In this document: positions 24,818 through 31,098 of the stretch, piece after piece
How the letters are laid out: every line of letters starts with the position of its first letter
How positions within the stretch are numbered: the first letter of the stretch is position 1
Assembly: GCA_011525695.1 (NCBI GenBank)
Contig: WYBX01000091.1
Coordinates: 1-39,877 of the forward strand
Source: Verrucomicrobiia bacterium
Lineage (GTDB): Bacteria; Verrucomicrobiota; Verrucomicrobiia; Opitutales; Opitutaceae
Direction: 5' to 3'
Length of the DNA: 39,877 bases
Notes under the pieces: generated by a model
The model's input: the letters and a program-made list of their open reading frames with translations, nothing else
What the model was told of the DNA's origin: nothing
The model's database searches: none
Made by a program: the position numbers and the translations under genes

Positions 24818-26311
24818 ATGCGCACCCCCTGCCTGCTGCTGGCTGCCGTCCTGCTGGCTTTTCCCACGAACGCCCCGGCCGCGGAAGGCCGCCCGAACTT
24901 CGTCTTCATCATCGGTGATGACATCAGCGCGGAGGATATTGGCTGTTTCGGCAACCCCGGCATCCGGACGCCGAACATCGACCGACTTGCCGCGGAGGGC
25001 ATGCAGTTCACCAATGCGTACGTCACGATTTCCAGCTGCAGTCCAAGCCGGCTCAGCCTGCTGACGAGCCGTTATCCGCACAACCTCGAGACCGGGGCGG
25101 AACTCCACGGCGCGTTTCCGGCCGGGATTCCGTTCCTGCCGGCGCTGCTGCGGTCGGCTGGCTACCACACCGTGCAGTCGGGCAAGGCGCATTTTGGAAC
25201 TACGCCCGGACGCGTCACCGGCCCGGCGCTTAAGGGCTTCGACGTGATGGGCGACGGCGAGCTGGACGCGCTCGCGGGCGGCCGGAGTGGCGCCAACCGC
25301 TGGGTGGACCGGCTGCGGGAACGGCCGCGGGATCGGCCGTTCTTCCTGTGGCTCGCCGCGCATGACGCGCATCGAATCTGGGATGCGGAGACTTTTGCGG
25401 GGCTGACGCGGCCGCGTGAGGTGACGGTGCCGCCCCAGCTGGTGGACACGCCGGAGACGCGGGCGGATCTGGCGAGTTATTACGACGAGATTGTCCGGCT
25501 GGACCACTACACGGGCGAGGTGGTGCGGGAACTGGCCCGCCAGGAGGTGCTCGAGCAGACGGTCGTAATCTTTCTCTCGGACAATGGCCGTCCGTTTCCC
25601 GGTGCCAAGACGCGGCTGACGGACGAGGGAATCAAGACGCCGCTGATCATCCGCGGTCCGTCGGGATCGCGGCGCGGCGCGCGGACGGATGCGCTGGCAA
25701 GCACGATCGATCTGGCGCCTACGGTGCTGGAACTCGCCGGGCTGCCGCGGCCGGCGACCTTCCAGGGCGTGAGCCTGCTCCCGGTGTTGCGTGACCCGGC
25801 CGCGACAGTGCGCGACTATGTGTTCGCGGAGCAGAACTGGCACAATTTCGCCGCGCATGTCCGGATGGTCCGCCATGGTAGCCATGTCTATATGCGGAAC
25901 GCCTGGCCGGAGCGGCCGCTGGCCGGGGCGTCGGATACCTATTACACGCCGAGTGCGGAGGCCTTGAAGCGCGCGCACGCCGCCGGCCGGCTGACGCCGC
26001 TGCAGGCGGATCTTTTCCTCGCGCCGCGGCCGGCCGAGGAATTGTACGATCTGGGGAACGATCCGAGGCAGGCGCGCAACCTCGCCCTTGGCGCATCGCC
26101 GCCGCCGGAACTGGCGGGGTTGCGCGCGGTGCTGGATCGATGGACCCGCGAGACGGGAGACACCGTCCCGGCCGCACCGACGCCTGACAACATCGTGCTC
26201 GCGACGGGCGAACGGCTGCCCCTGCGCCGCGGTGAACCGCCGGGCGCTGCGGCGGGCGCCGCACGGATCCATGCGTCGGGACCGATCCGGGCGACCGGGG
26301 AGAACCGCTGA
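24818..26311 (+). CDS. Second S1-family sulfatase, exported
   Basis: This 497-residue sulfatase has a signal peptide (MRTPCLLLAAVLLAFPTNAPA). The metal-site start is FIIGDDIS with D34 and D35. The catalytic motif is CSPSR at 74-78, where the cysteine becomes formylglycine, and VVIFLSDNG lies later. It is distinct from the first sulfatase: the region after the motif (LTSRYPHNLETGAELHG) resembles the branch that contains sulfamidase- and S1_8-like enzymes, so the two probably act on different sulfate positions. A GTG at 24815 directly before the ATG could also be used. The gene begins 3 bp after the preceding stop. The strong Ala/Arg-rich C-terminus after about residue 460 is low in family character. 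Confidence 0.92.
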   Translation: MRTPCLLLAAVLLAFPTNAPAAEGRPNFVFIIGDDISAEDIGCFGNPGIRTPNIDRLAAEGMQFTNAYVTISSCSPSRLSLLTSRYPHNLETGAELHGAFPAGIPFLPALLRSAGYHTVQSGKAHFGTTPGRVTGPALKGFDVMGDGELDALAGGRSGANRWVDRLRERPRDRPFFLWLAAHDAHRIWDAETFAGLTRPREVTVPPQLVDTPETRADLASYYDEIVRLDHYTGEVVRELARQEVLEQTVVIFLSDNGRPFPGAKTRLTDEGIKTPLIIRGPSGSRRGARTDALASTIDLAPTVLELAGLPRPATFQGVSLLPVLRDPAATVRDYVFAEQNWHNFAAHVRMVRHGSHVYMRNAWPERPLAGASDTYYTPSAEALKRAHAAGRLTPLQADLFLAPRPAEELYDLGNDPRQARNLALGASPPPELAGLRAVLDRWTRETGDTVPAAPTPDNIVLATGERLPLRRGEPPGAAAGAARIHASGPIRATGENR

Positions 26312-26320
26312 TTTCCGATC

Positions 26321-27445
26321 ATGACCACGATGCCCCGGGCCATTGGCCTGCTTCTCACGGGCCTGCTCGCCGCGGCGAGCGCCGCGGCCGCGCCGAAGAC
26401 GCGCAATGTCCTGCTCGTCACCATTGACGGGCTGCGCTGGCAGGAGGTGTTTCGCGGCGCGGAGGAAGCGCTGATGGACAAGGAGGCCGGGGGAGTACCG
26501 GCCGATGCCATGGAGGCACTGCGGGCGAATTACCTGGCGGACTCCCCCGAGGAGCGCCGCCGGCGGCTGATGCCGTTCTTCTGGGAGACGGTCGTCCCGC
26601 AGGGGGTCGCCTATGGCAATCGTGATGCCGGCAGCCCGGCGAGCGTCCGCAACGAGGCCTGGGTGTCATATCCTGGATACAACGAGCTGCTCACCGGCCG
26701 GCCAGATCCGCAGATCACCGGCAACGCCGCGATTCCCAATCCCAATCTCACGGTGCTGGAGTGGCTCGATTCGCGACCGGACTTCCAGGGGCGGGTGGCC
26801 GTGAGCGCGGCGTGGCGGGTGTTTTCAGCGATCATCAACGTCGAGCGGAGCCAGCTGCCGCTCTTCGTCACGACGCAGCAATCGGAGCCGGGGACGGTGT
26901 CGCCGCCGATCGCGGAGCTGGAGCAATGGATGGAAGACATCCCGCCGATCACGACCAAGGAGCACTTCGATGTTTTCGCGCACCGGGCCGCGCTCGACAT
27001 GATCGAGCGCCGCCAGCCGCGCGTCTTCCTGCTGGCGCTGGGCGAACCGGATGAATGGGCCCATGCACGCCGCTATGATCGCTATCTCGACTCGATCCGC
27101 CGCTGCGATCGTTTCGTGGCTGAGCTTTGGAACAAGCTGCAGGCGATGCCCGGCTACCGCGGCACAACCACGCTCGTGCTCGCCACGGATCATGGCCGGG
27201 GCGTCAACTCCGGCGACTGGACGCGGCATAACCGGACCACGCCGCAGTCGAATGAAATCTGGCTGGCGGCGCTCGGGCCGGACACGCCAGCGCTGGGCGA
27301 GCGGCGGGATGCGCCGCCGGTGTTCCAATCGCAGGTGGCGGCAACGATTGCGGCGCTGCTGGGCGAGGACTTCCGCGCGGCCGCGCCCGAAGCAGGGACT
27401 CCCGTGGACGAAATCCTCGGCAAGTCGGATCGTGCGCCGCGGTAA
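26321..27445 (+). CDS. Exported alkaline-phosphatase-superfamily hydrolase (phosphodiesterase/sulfatase-like)
   Basis: This 374-residue protein has a signal peptide (1-24). Alkaline-phosphatase-superfamily metal-site elements are visible: VTIDGLRWQEVF with D36, a possible nucleophile S116 in AWVSYPGYNELLTGR where nucleotide-pyrophosphatase-like enzymes have Thr or Ser, LGEPDEWAH, and LATDHGRG with the paired Asp-His late in the chain. It lacks the Cys-x-Pro-x-Arg motif of S1 sulfatases. It starts 9 bp after the second sulfatase and is the last gene of the operon, so it may remove a phosphate or other ester from the glycan or its products. The true substrate is unknown. An ATG at residue 4 is an alternative start. 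Confidence 0.8.
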   Translation: MTTMPRAIGLLLTGLLAAASAAAAPKTRNVLLVTIDGLRWQEVFRGAEEALMDKEAGGVPADAMEALRANYLADSPEERRRRLMPFFWETVVPQGVAYGNRDAGSPASVRNEAWVSYPGYNELLTGRPDPQITGNAAIPNPNLTVLEWLDSRPDFQGRVAVSAAWRVFSAIINVERSQLPLFVTTQQSEPGTVSPPIAELEQWMEDIPPITTKEHFDVFAHRAALDMIERRQPRVFLLALGEPDEWAHARRYDRYLDSIRRCDRFVAELWNKLQAMPGYRGTTTLVLATDHGRGVNSGDWTRHNRTTPQSNEIWLAALGPDTPALGERRDAPPVFQSQVAATIAALLGEDFRAAAPEAGTPVDEILGKSDRAPR

Positions 27446-27450
27446 ACGCG

Positions 27451-27754
27451 GAGGGGATGGCCACAAGAAAGGCGGGGGCAATTGCTCCAGGCGGCCGGCT
27501 CGATGGCTTGGTTCCCTTTGCGGCTTTTGTGCCGTTTTGCGGCTAAGAATTGGACCGAAAGAAGACGGCCCTGAGGGGATGGCCGCAAGAAGGCGCAGGA
27601 GGCGCAAGAAAAGCGGGGGCAATTGCTCCAGGCGGCCGGCTCGATGGCTTGGTTCCCTTTGCGGCTTTTGTGCCTTTTTGTGGCTAAAAATTGGACCGAA
27701 AGAAGACGGCCCTGAGGGGATGGCCGCAAGAAGGCGCAGGAGGCGCAAGAAAAC
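27451..27754. repeat. Tandem repeat, about 141-bp unit, two copies plus a partial third
   Basis: Each copy begins GAGGGGATGGCC: copy 1 at 27451-27572 (122 bp, with a 19-bp deletion near its start), copy 2 at 27573-27713 (141 bp) and a partial third at 27714-27754. All contain the core GGCAATTGCTCCAGG and the word AAGAAGACGGCCCTGAGG. The gap 27446-27841 between the phosphodiesterase-like and GxxExxY genes is mostly this block, with no gene that I can support. The phrase GATGGCCGCAAGAAG recurs at 30666-30696. Confidence 0.85.
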
Positions 27755-27759
27755 GTGCT

Positions 27760-27794
27760 AATTATGGCGGATAATTGACCCCAATTTTGGGGTC
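27760..27794. promoter_or_regulatory. Two small inverted repeats upstream of the GxxExxY gene
   Basis: AATTAT-GGCGG-ATAATT (27760-27776) is followed at once by GACCCCAA-TT-TTGGGGTC (27777-27794). This is the most AT-rich spot in the gap and lies about 50-80 bp upstream of the chosen start at 27842. It could hold the promoter and an operator, or be the end of a mobile repeat. Confidence 0.4.
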
Positions 27795-27841
27795 TCATGG
27801 TGCTTTCTGAAGGGACAGAAGCAACCGAGACTGCGTCCGTC

Positions 27842-28228
27842 ATGAAAGATCCTATATTCCAGCTCTGTGACCAAATCCGCGAAACCGCATTCGCGCTCCA
27901 TCGCCATCTTCGCCACGGCCACGTCGAAAAAGTATATGAAAATGGACTCGCTCATCGCCTGGCGAAACAGAACCACATTGCCATTCAACAGCACCCCCTC
28001 AACGTCTTCGACGAGGACGGCACTCTGCTGGGGAGCTTCTTCGCCGACCTCTTCATCGATCAGCGAATCATTATTGAAATCAAAGCGGTTCGCGCGCTCG
28101 CCGACGAACACGTCAGTCAACTTCTCGGCTATCTTCGAGCCTCCAGAGTCGAGCATGGGCTCTTGATCAACTTTGGTTCCCCAGTCCTCGAAGTCCGAAA
28201 GTTCGTTCTTTCGGATCCGGCGGTTTGA
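27842..28228 (+). CDS. GxxExxY-family protein
   Basis: This 128-residue protein belongs to the GxxExxY family, named for the motif seen here as GHVEKVY (26-32). Later parts fit the family: a strand-rich region DEDGTLLGSFFADLFIDQRI, then IIEIKAVRALADEHVSQLLGYLRASRVEHGLLINFG. The Asp, Glu-x-Lys and Gln residues (D..EIK..Q) recall the PD-(D/E)XK nuclease-like core, but the family's biochemical role is not established. The start at 27842 puts the motif at its usual place; an in-frame ATG at 27797 would add 15 residues. It follows the tandem repeats and ends 6 bp before the convergent LacI-type gene's stop. Such genes are often found as lone cargo near repeats. Confidence 0.85.
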   Translation: MKDPIFQLCDQIRETAFALHRHLRHGHVEKVYENGLAHRLAKQNHIAIQQHPLNVFDEDGTLLGSFFADLFIDQRIIIEIKAVRALADEHVSQLLGYLRASRVEHGLLINFGSPVLEVRKFVLSDPAV

Positions 28229-28234
28229 TCCCAA

Positions 28235-29266
28235 TCACCGATTGGCTTCAGCGCTCCGCCGGAGGGTCGGGCCGTCGACCCAGCGACCGCTGAGCATCAC
28301 GGTGTGCGGATCGGCCGGCAATCCGCGCTCGTTGCGGTGAATCTGGGCCACGACGGAATTGATCGCCGCGATCCCCTGCAGTTCGGGCCGGAGATCCAGC
28401 CCGGCACAGGGCCGGCTGCGCTCGTTCCAGTTCAGGTTGAAGAACCCGGTCCGCTCCGGCACCCGCAGGCCCGCGCCCTGCAGCCAGGTCACCGCCTTGT
28501 CGACGTGGCCGATGACCAGGTCCGGCCCGTGCCGGCGATGCCATGCGAGGAACGCGTCCCGGGTCATCGCCCCGGCCATCAGGACCGGGATCCCGCCGAT
28601 TCCGCCCTGGTTCTCCTGGAAGGAACGGAATGCGGCGGTCCATTTGTAGAACAGCCGCTCATCCTTGTACTGTTCGATGAAGAGCCCGGCGCTGCGGTAG
28701 CCGAGGGCGCGCAGCCGGAAGAGCGCGTTGGTGAGCGTCACATGGTGATCGATCGCCACGGTGTGCTGGAGCAGCGTGGCCGAGCCATAGTCGATTTCCG
28801 CGGAGGCGAAATGGGCCCAGGGAAAATCGCGGGCGGCGTCGGTGGGTTTCGAATACAGGAAGATGACCCCCTGGACACCGCGGGCATGCAGCATCCGGCC
28901 GAGTGAAGCCGCGGCATGCGGCGCCCGCTCGAGGCTGAAGCGCTCGATGTGGAAACCGAGCTCGGTGGCCCGATCCCGGGCGGCGTCGATCATCGTCTGC
29001 TGCATGGGGCGCGGCCGGGGCTGCTCGGGCGAGGGGACATGCACGATCGCGAGGTTGCCGAGGAAGCGGTCGGTGCGGGCGGCGCGCACGTGGGCCATCA
29101 GGGCCCCGACGAGCCGGTTGTGCTGGTAGCCCGCCCGCCGCGCCTCGTCCTGCACCCGGGCCCGGACGTCGGGCCGGACATTGGGATGATCGGACAGGGC
29201 GCGGGAGACGGTGGAGGCGGAGACGCCGCATTTTTCGGCGACGGTGCGGAGGGAGGCCTTCAGCAT
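28235..29266 (-). CDS. LacI-family transcriptional regulator
   Basis: This 343-residue regulator has an N-terminal helix-turn-helix (about 4-25, SLRTVAEKCGVSASTVSRALS), a hinge region, and a periplasmic-binding-protein-like sugar-sensing domain from about residue 60 on, with segments such as GVQGVIFLYSKP and YRSAGLFIEQYKD. The start at 29266 was chosen because the DNA-binding domain begins right there. The upstream in-frame codons are low in protein character. A 14-bp element 3 bp upstream of the start is near-identical to one upstream of the TonB receptor, so the regulator probably represses itself and the polysaccharide locus until a sugar product binds. It is divergent from the Gfo/Idh/MocA oxidoreductase and convergent with the GxxExxY gene. 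Confidence 0.92.
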   Translation of the reverse strand: MLKASLRTVAEKCGVSASTVSRALSDHPNVRPDVRARVQDEARRAGYQHNRLVGALMAHVRAARTDRFLGNLAIVHVPSPEQPRPRPMQQTMIDAARDRATELGFHIERFSLERAPHAAASLGRMLHARGVQGVIFLYSKPTDAARDFPWAHFASAEIDYGSATLLQHTVAIDHHVTLTNALFRLRALGYRSAGLFIEQYKDERLFYKWTAAFRSFQENQGGIGGIPVLMAGAMTRDAFLAWHRRHGPDLVIGHVDKAVTWLQGAGLRVPERTGFFNLNWNERSRPCAGLDLRPELQGIAAINSVVAQIHRNERGLPADPHTVMLSGRWVDGPTLRRSAEANR

Positions 29267-29269
29267 GGT

Positions 29270-29283
29270 TGCAACGCATGCAA
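29270..29283. promoter_or_regulatory. Candidate LacI-type operator at the regulator's own start
   Basis: TGCAACGCATGCAA differs from 13282-13295 at one base. Read with the preceding T it contains TTGCA/TGCAA half-sites separated by 5 bases. It sits where the ribosome site or promoter of the regulator should be, which fits self-repression, and within the 158-bp divergent region shared with the oxidoreductase. Confidence 0.6.
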
Positions 29284-29424
29284 GCGTGCCGTGCTGACGG
29301 GTTCCCACAAGGCCCATTTTCTCGGCTGCCATCGCTCGTGGCCTCCCGGCCGCGCGCACTCGATCCGTTTCCCACGAATGAATACTCCCCGTGATCGTTC
29401 CCCGGGCAGGCGCTGCCTCCGGCC

Positions 29425-30630
29425 ATGATTCGTGCCGCCCTGGTGGGAGTTTCCGGCTACGGCCGCTGGCATCTGCTGATGGTGATCGAGCAGATGCTGC
29501 TGGGCCGTCTCGAACTGGTGGGAGTGACCGTGATCAATCCGGCGGAGCAGGCCGCGATCTGCCGCCGGCTTGGCCGGCTGGGCGTGCCAGTCTTCAGCAC
29601 CTTCGAGGAGATGATGGCGGCGCTGGCGGGCCGGGTGGAGCTGCTGCTGCTGCCCACGGGAATCCAGTGGCATGCCCCGATGACGCTTGCGGGACTGCGG
29701 GCCGGCGCGCATGTGCTGGTCGAAAAGCCGGTGGCCGCCACGGTGGGCGAGGTCGATGCGATCCTGGCCGCCCAGGCGGCGGCGGGCCGTCTCGTCGCGG
29801 TGGGTTTCCAGGATCTGTACGAACCGGCGACGCACGACATCAAGCGGCGGCTGCTGGCGGGCGAGATCGGCCCGCTGCGGTTCGTGCAGGTGCGCGGGCT
29901 CTGGCCGCGCTCCTCGGCCTACTATGACCGCAACGGCTGGGCCGGGAAGCTGAAGGTGGATGGCGCCTGCGTGCTCGACTCGCCGGTGAACAATGCCTTC
30001 GCGCATTTCCTGATGCTCGCGCTCTTCTGGGCCGGCGAGGCCGCCGACACGGCCGCCGAGATTGTCGATTTGGACGCGGAGCTCTACCGGGCGGGTCGGA
30101 TTGAAAGTTTTGATACGGTCAGCCTGCGGCTGCGGACCCGGGCGGGGGTGGAGATCCTGTTCCACGGTTCCCATGCGGGCAGGGAGGAACTGGTGCCGGA
30201 GGTGCAACTGCGGGGCGAGGGCGGTGCGATCGGCTGGACCTACGAGGGCAACTACACGGTGAGCCGGCCGGGACATCCGGACGAGACGCGGCCGGTGCCG
30301 CCGCAGTTCGATGCGCGGTTGCAGGTGCTCGATGCGGTGCTCGAGCGGCTCGCGACGGGAAAGGGTTTTGTCGTGACGCCGGCGCTGGTGCGGGAGCACA
30401 CGCGGCTGGTCAACGCGCTGCACGAATACTTCCCGATTCATGAAGTGCCCCGGCGGTATCTCGAGACCGCGGCAGGCAACCACGGGGTGTTTTACCGGGT
30501 GCGCGATCTCGATGCCGTGGTGACCCGGGCCTCGGAGCGGCGGCAGCTCTTCAGCGAGACCGGCGCGCCCTGGGCCCGCGCCTCCGGGGGGATGCGTTCG
30601 CTGCGCGGGTACCCGGGCTGGGCGCCGTAG
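29425..30630 (+). CDS. Gfo/Idh/MocA-family oxidoreductase
   Basis: This 401-residue cytosolic enzyme of the NAD(P)-dependent sugar dehydrogenase superfamily has the N-terminal dinucleotide-binding start (MIRAALVGVSGYGRWH, with a Gly-x-x-Gly-x-Gly-like turn). The family signature EKPVA lies at 100-104, in which the lysine helps catalysis. A C-terminal substrate domain is rich in strands (SFDTVSLRLRTRAGVEILFHG). Family members oxidise or reduce sugars and inositols, or act as NAD-dependent glycosidases or epimerases. Its position divergent from the LacI gene suggests it processes a monosaccharide released by the polysaccharide locus. No signal peptide is present, which fits a late, cytoplasmic step. 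The extended C-terminal tail (about 370-401) is Arg/Gly-rich and unusual. Confidence 0.9.
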   Translation: MIRAALVGVSGYGRWHLLMVIEQMLLGRLELVGVTVINPAEQAAICRRLGRLGVPVFSTFEEMMAALAGRVELLLLPTGIQWHAPMTLAGLRAGAHVLVEKPVAATVGEVDAILAAQAAAGRLVAVGFQDLYEPATHDIKRRLLAGEIGPLRFVQVRGLWPRSSAYYDRNGWAGKLKVDGACVLDSPVNNAFAHFLMLALFWAGEAADTAAEIVDLDAELYRAGRIESFDTVSLRLRTRAGVEILFHGSHAGREELVPEVQLRGEGGAIGWTYEGNYTVSRPGHPDETRPVPPQFDARLQVLDAVLERLATGKGFVVTPALVREHTRLVNALHEYFPIHEVPRRYLETAAGNHGVFYRVRDLDAVVTRASERRQLFSETGAPWARASGGMRSLRGYPGWAP

Positions 30631-30665
30631 CAACCCGTCGGATTCGCGGTGGCGGCGGGAAAGGC

Positions 30666-30696
30666 GATGGCCGCAAGAAGCGCAAGAGGCGCAAAA
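30666..30696. repeat. Fragment related to the 27.5-kb tandem repeat
   Basis: GATGGCCGCAAGAAG and the following Gly/Lys-codon-like AAG/GCGCAA words match the start of each unit at 27573-27754. The gap 30631-31092 between the oxidoreductase and cas3 holds this fragment, an intergenic-repeat-like stretch near 30760-30810 (GCGATACGGGCTCCTAC) and the inverted repeat at 31063-31098. I see no gene in it. Confidence 0.55.
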
Positions 30697-31062
30697 GGGG
30701 GCGAGATCAGCGATCAGCCGCAAGATATGCACTTCCGGAAATCCGGAAGTTTTGGTCCTCGCGACTCCGCGATACGGGCTCCTACCATTCTCGTGGTTCG
30801 AGCTTCGCCCGTACGTTCGCGTGCGGGTGATACAGCGAAGCGGTTGCAGGTCCCCGGTTCGCTGCCGCCGGTTCCTTTGCCTGCAACGGTCAACGCTCAT
30901 GTCCCTCAACCCTGAACCCTCCGTACCCGGCCGCCGGTCCGATTGGGCAGCGAGTGGGAGAAACCGGGGTGACCCTGCCGGTTGCCGTGCGGGCCAAGCG
31001 CTCGAAAATAGGCGATCAAATTCCGGAGGGTGTCCCCACGGATGTCCCACCCCCGGGGTTAT

Positions 31063-31098
31063 GATCATGCGCGAACCCGTCCGCTTTCGCGCATGATC
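31063..31098. promoter_or_regulatory. Perfect 13-bp inverted repeat enclosing the cas3 start codon
   Basis: GATCATGCGCGAA (31063-31075) and TTCGCGCATGATC (31086-31098) are exactly complementary with a 10-base loop between. The cas3 ATG (31093-31095) lies inside the right arm. In RNA the hairpin would hide the start codon; in DNA it could bind a dimeric regulator. No Shine-Dalgarno sequence is visible in front of cas3. Confidence 0.65.

Noticed and set aside
2328..30957. Shared 12-mer GGCAGCGAGTGG at 2328-2339 and 30946-30957
   Set aside because: The match is short, the flanks diverge quickly, and chance or minor repeat debris explains it.
30631..31092. Possible small gene between the oxidoreductase and cas3
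   Set aside because: The open frames there are short, carry repeat-derived sequence and lack a plausible start or protein character.
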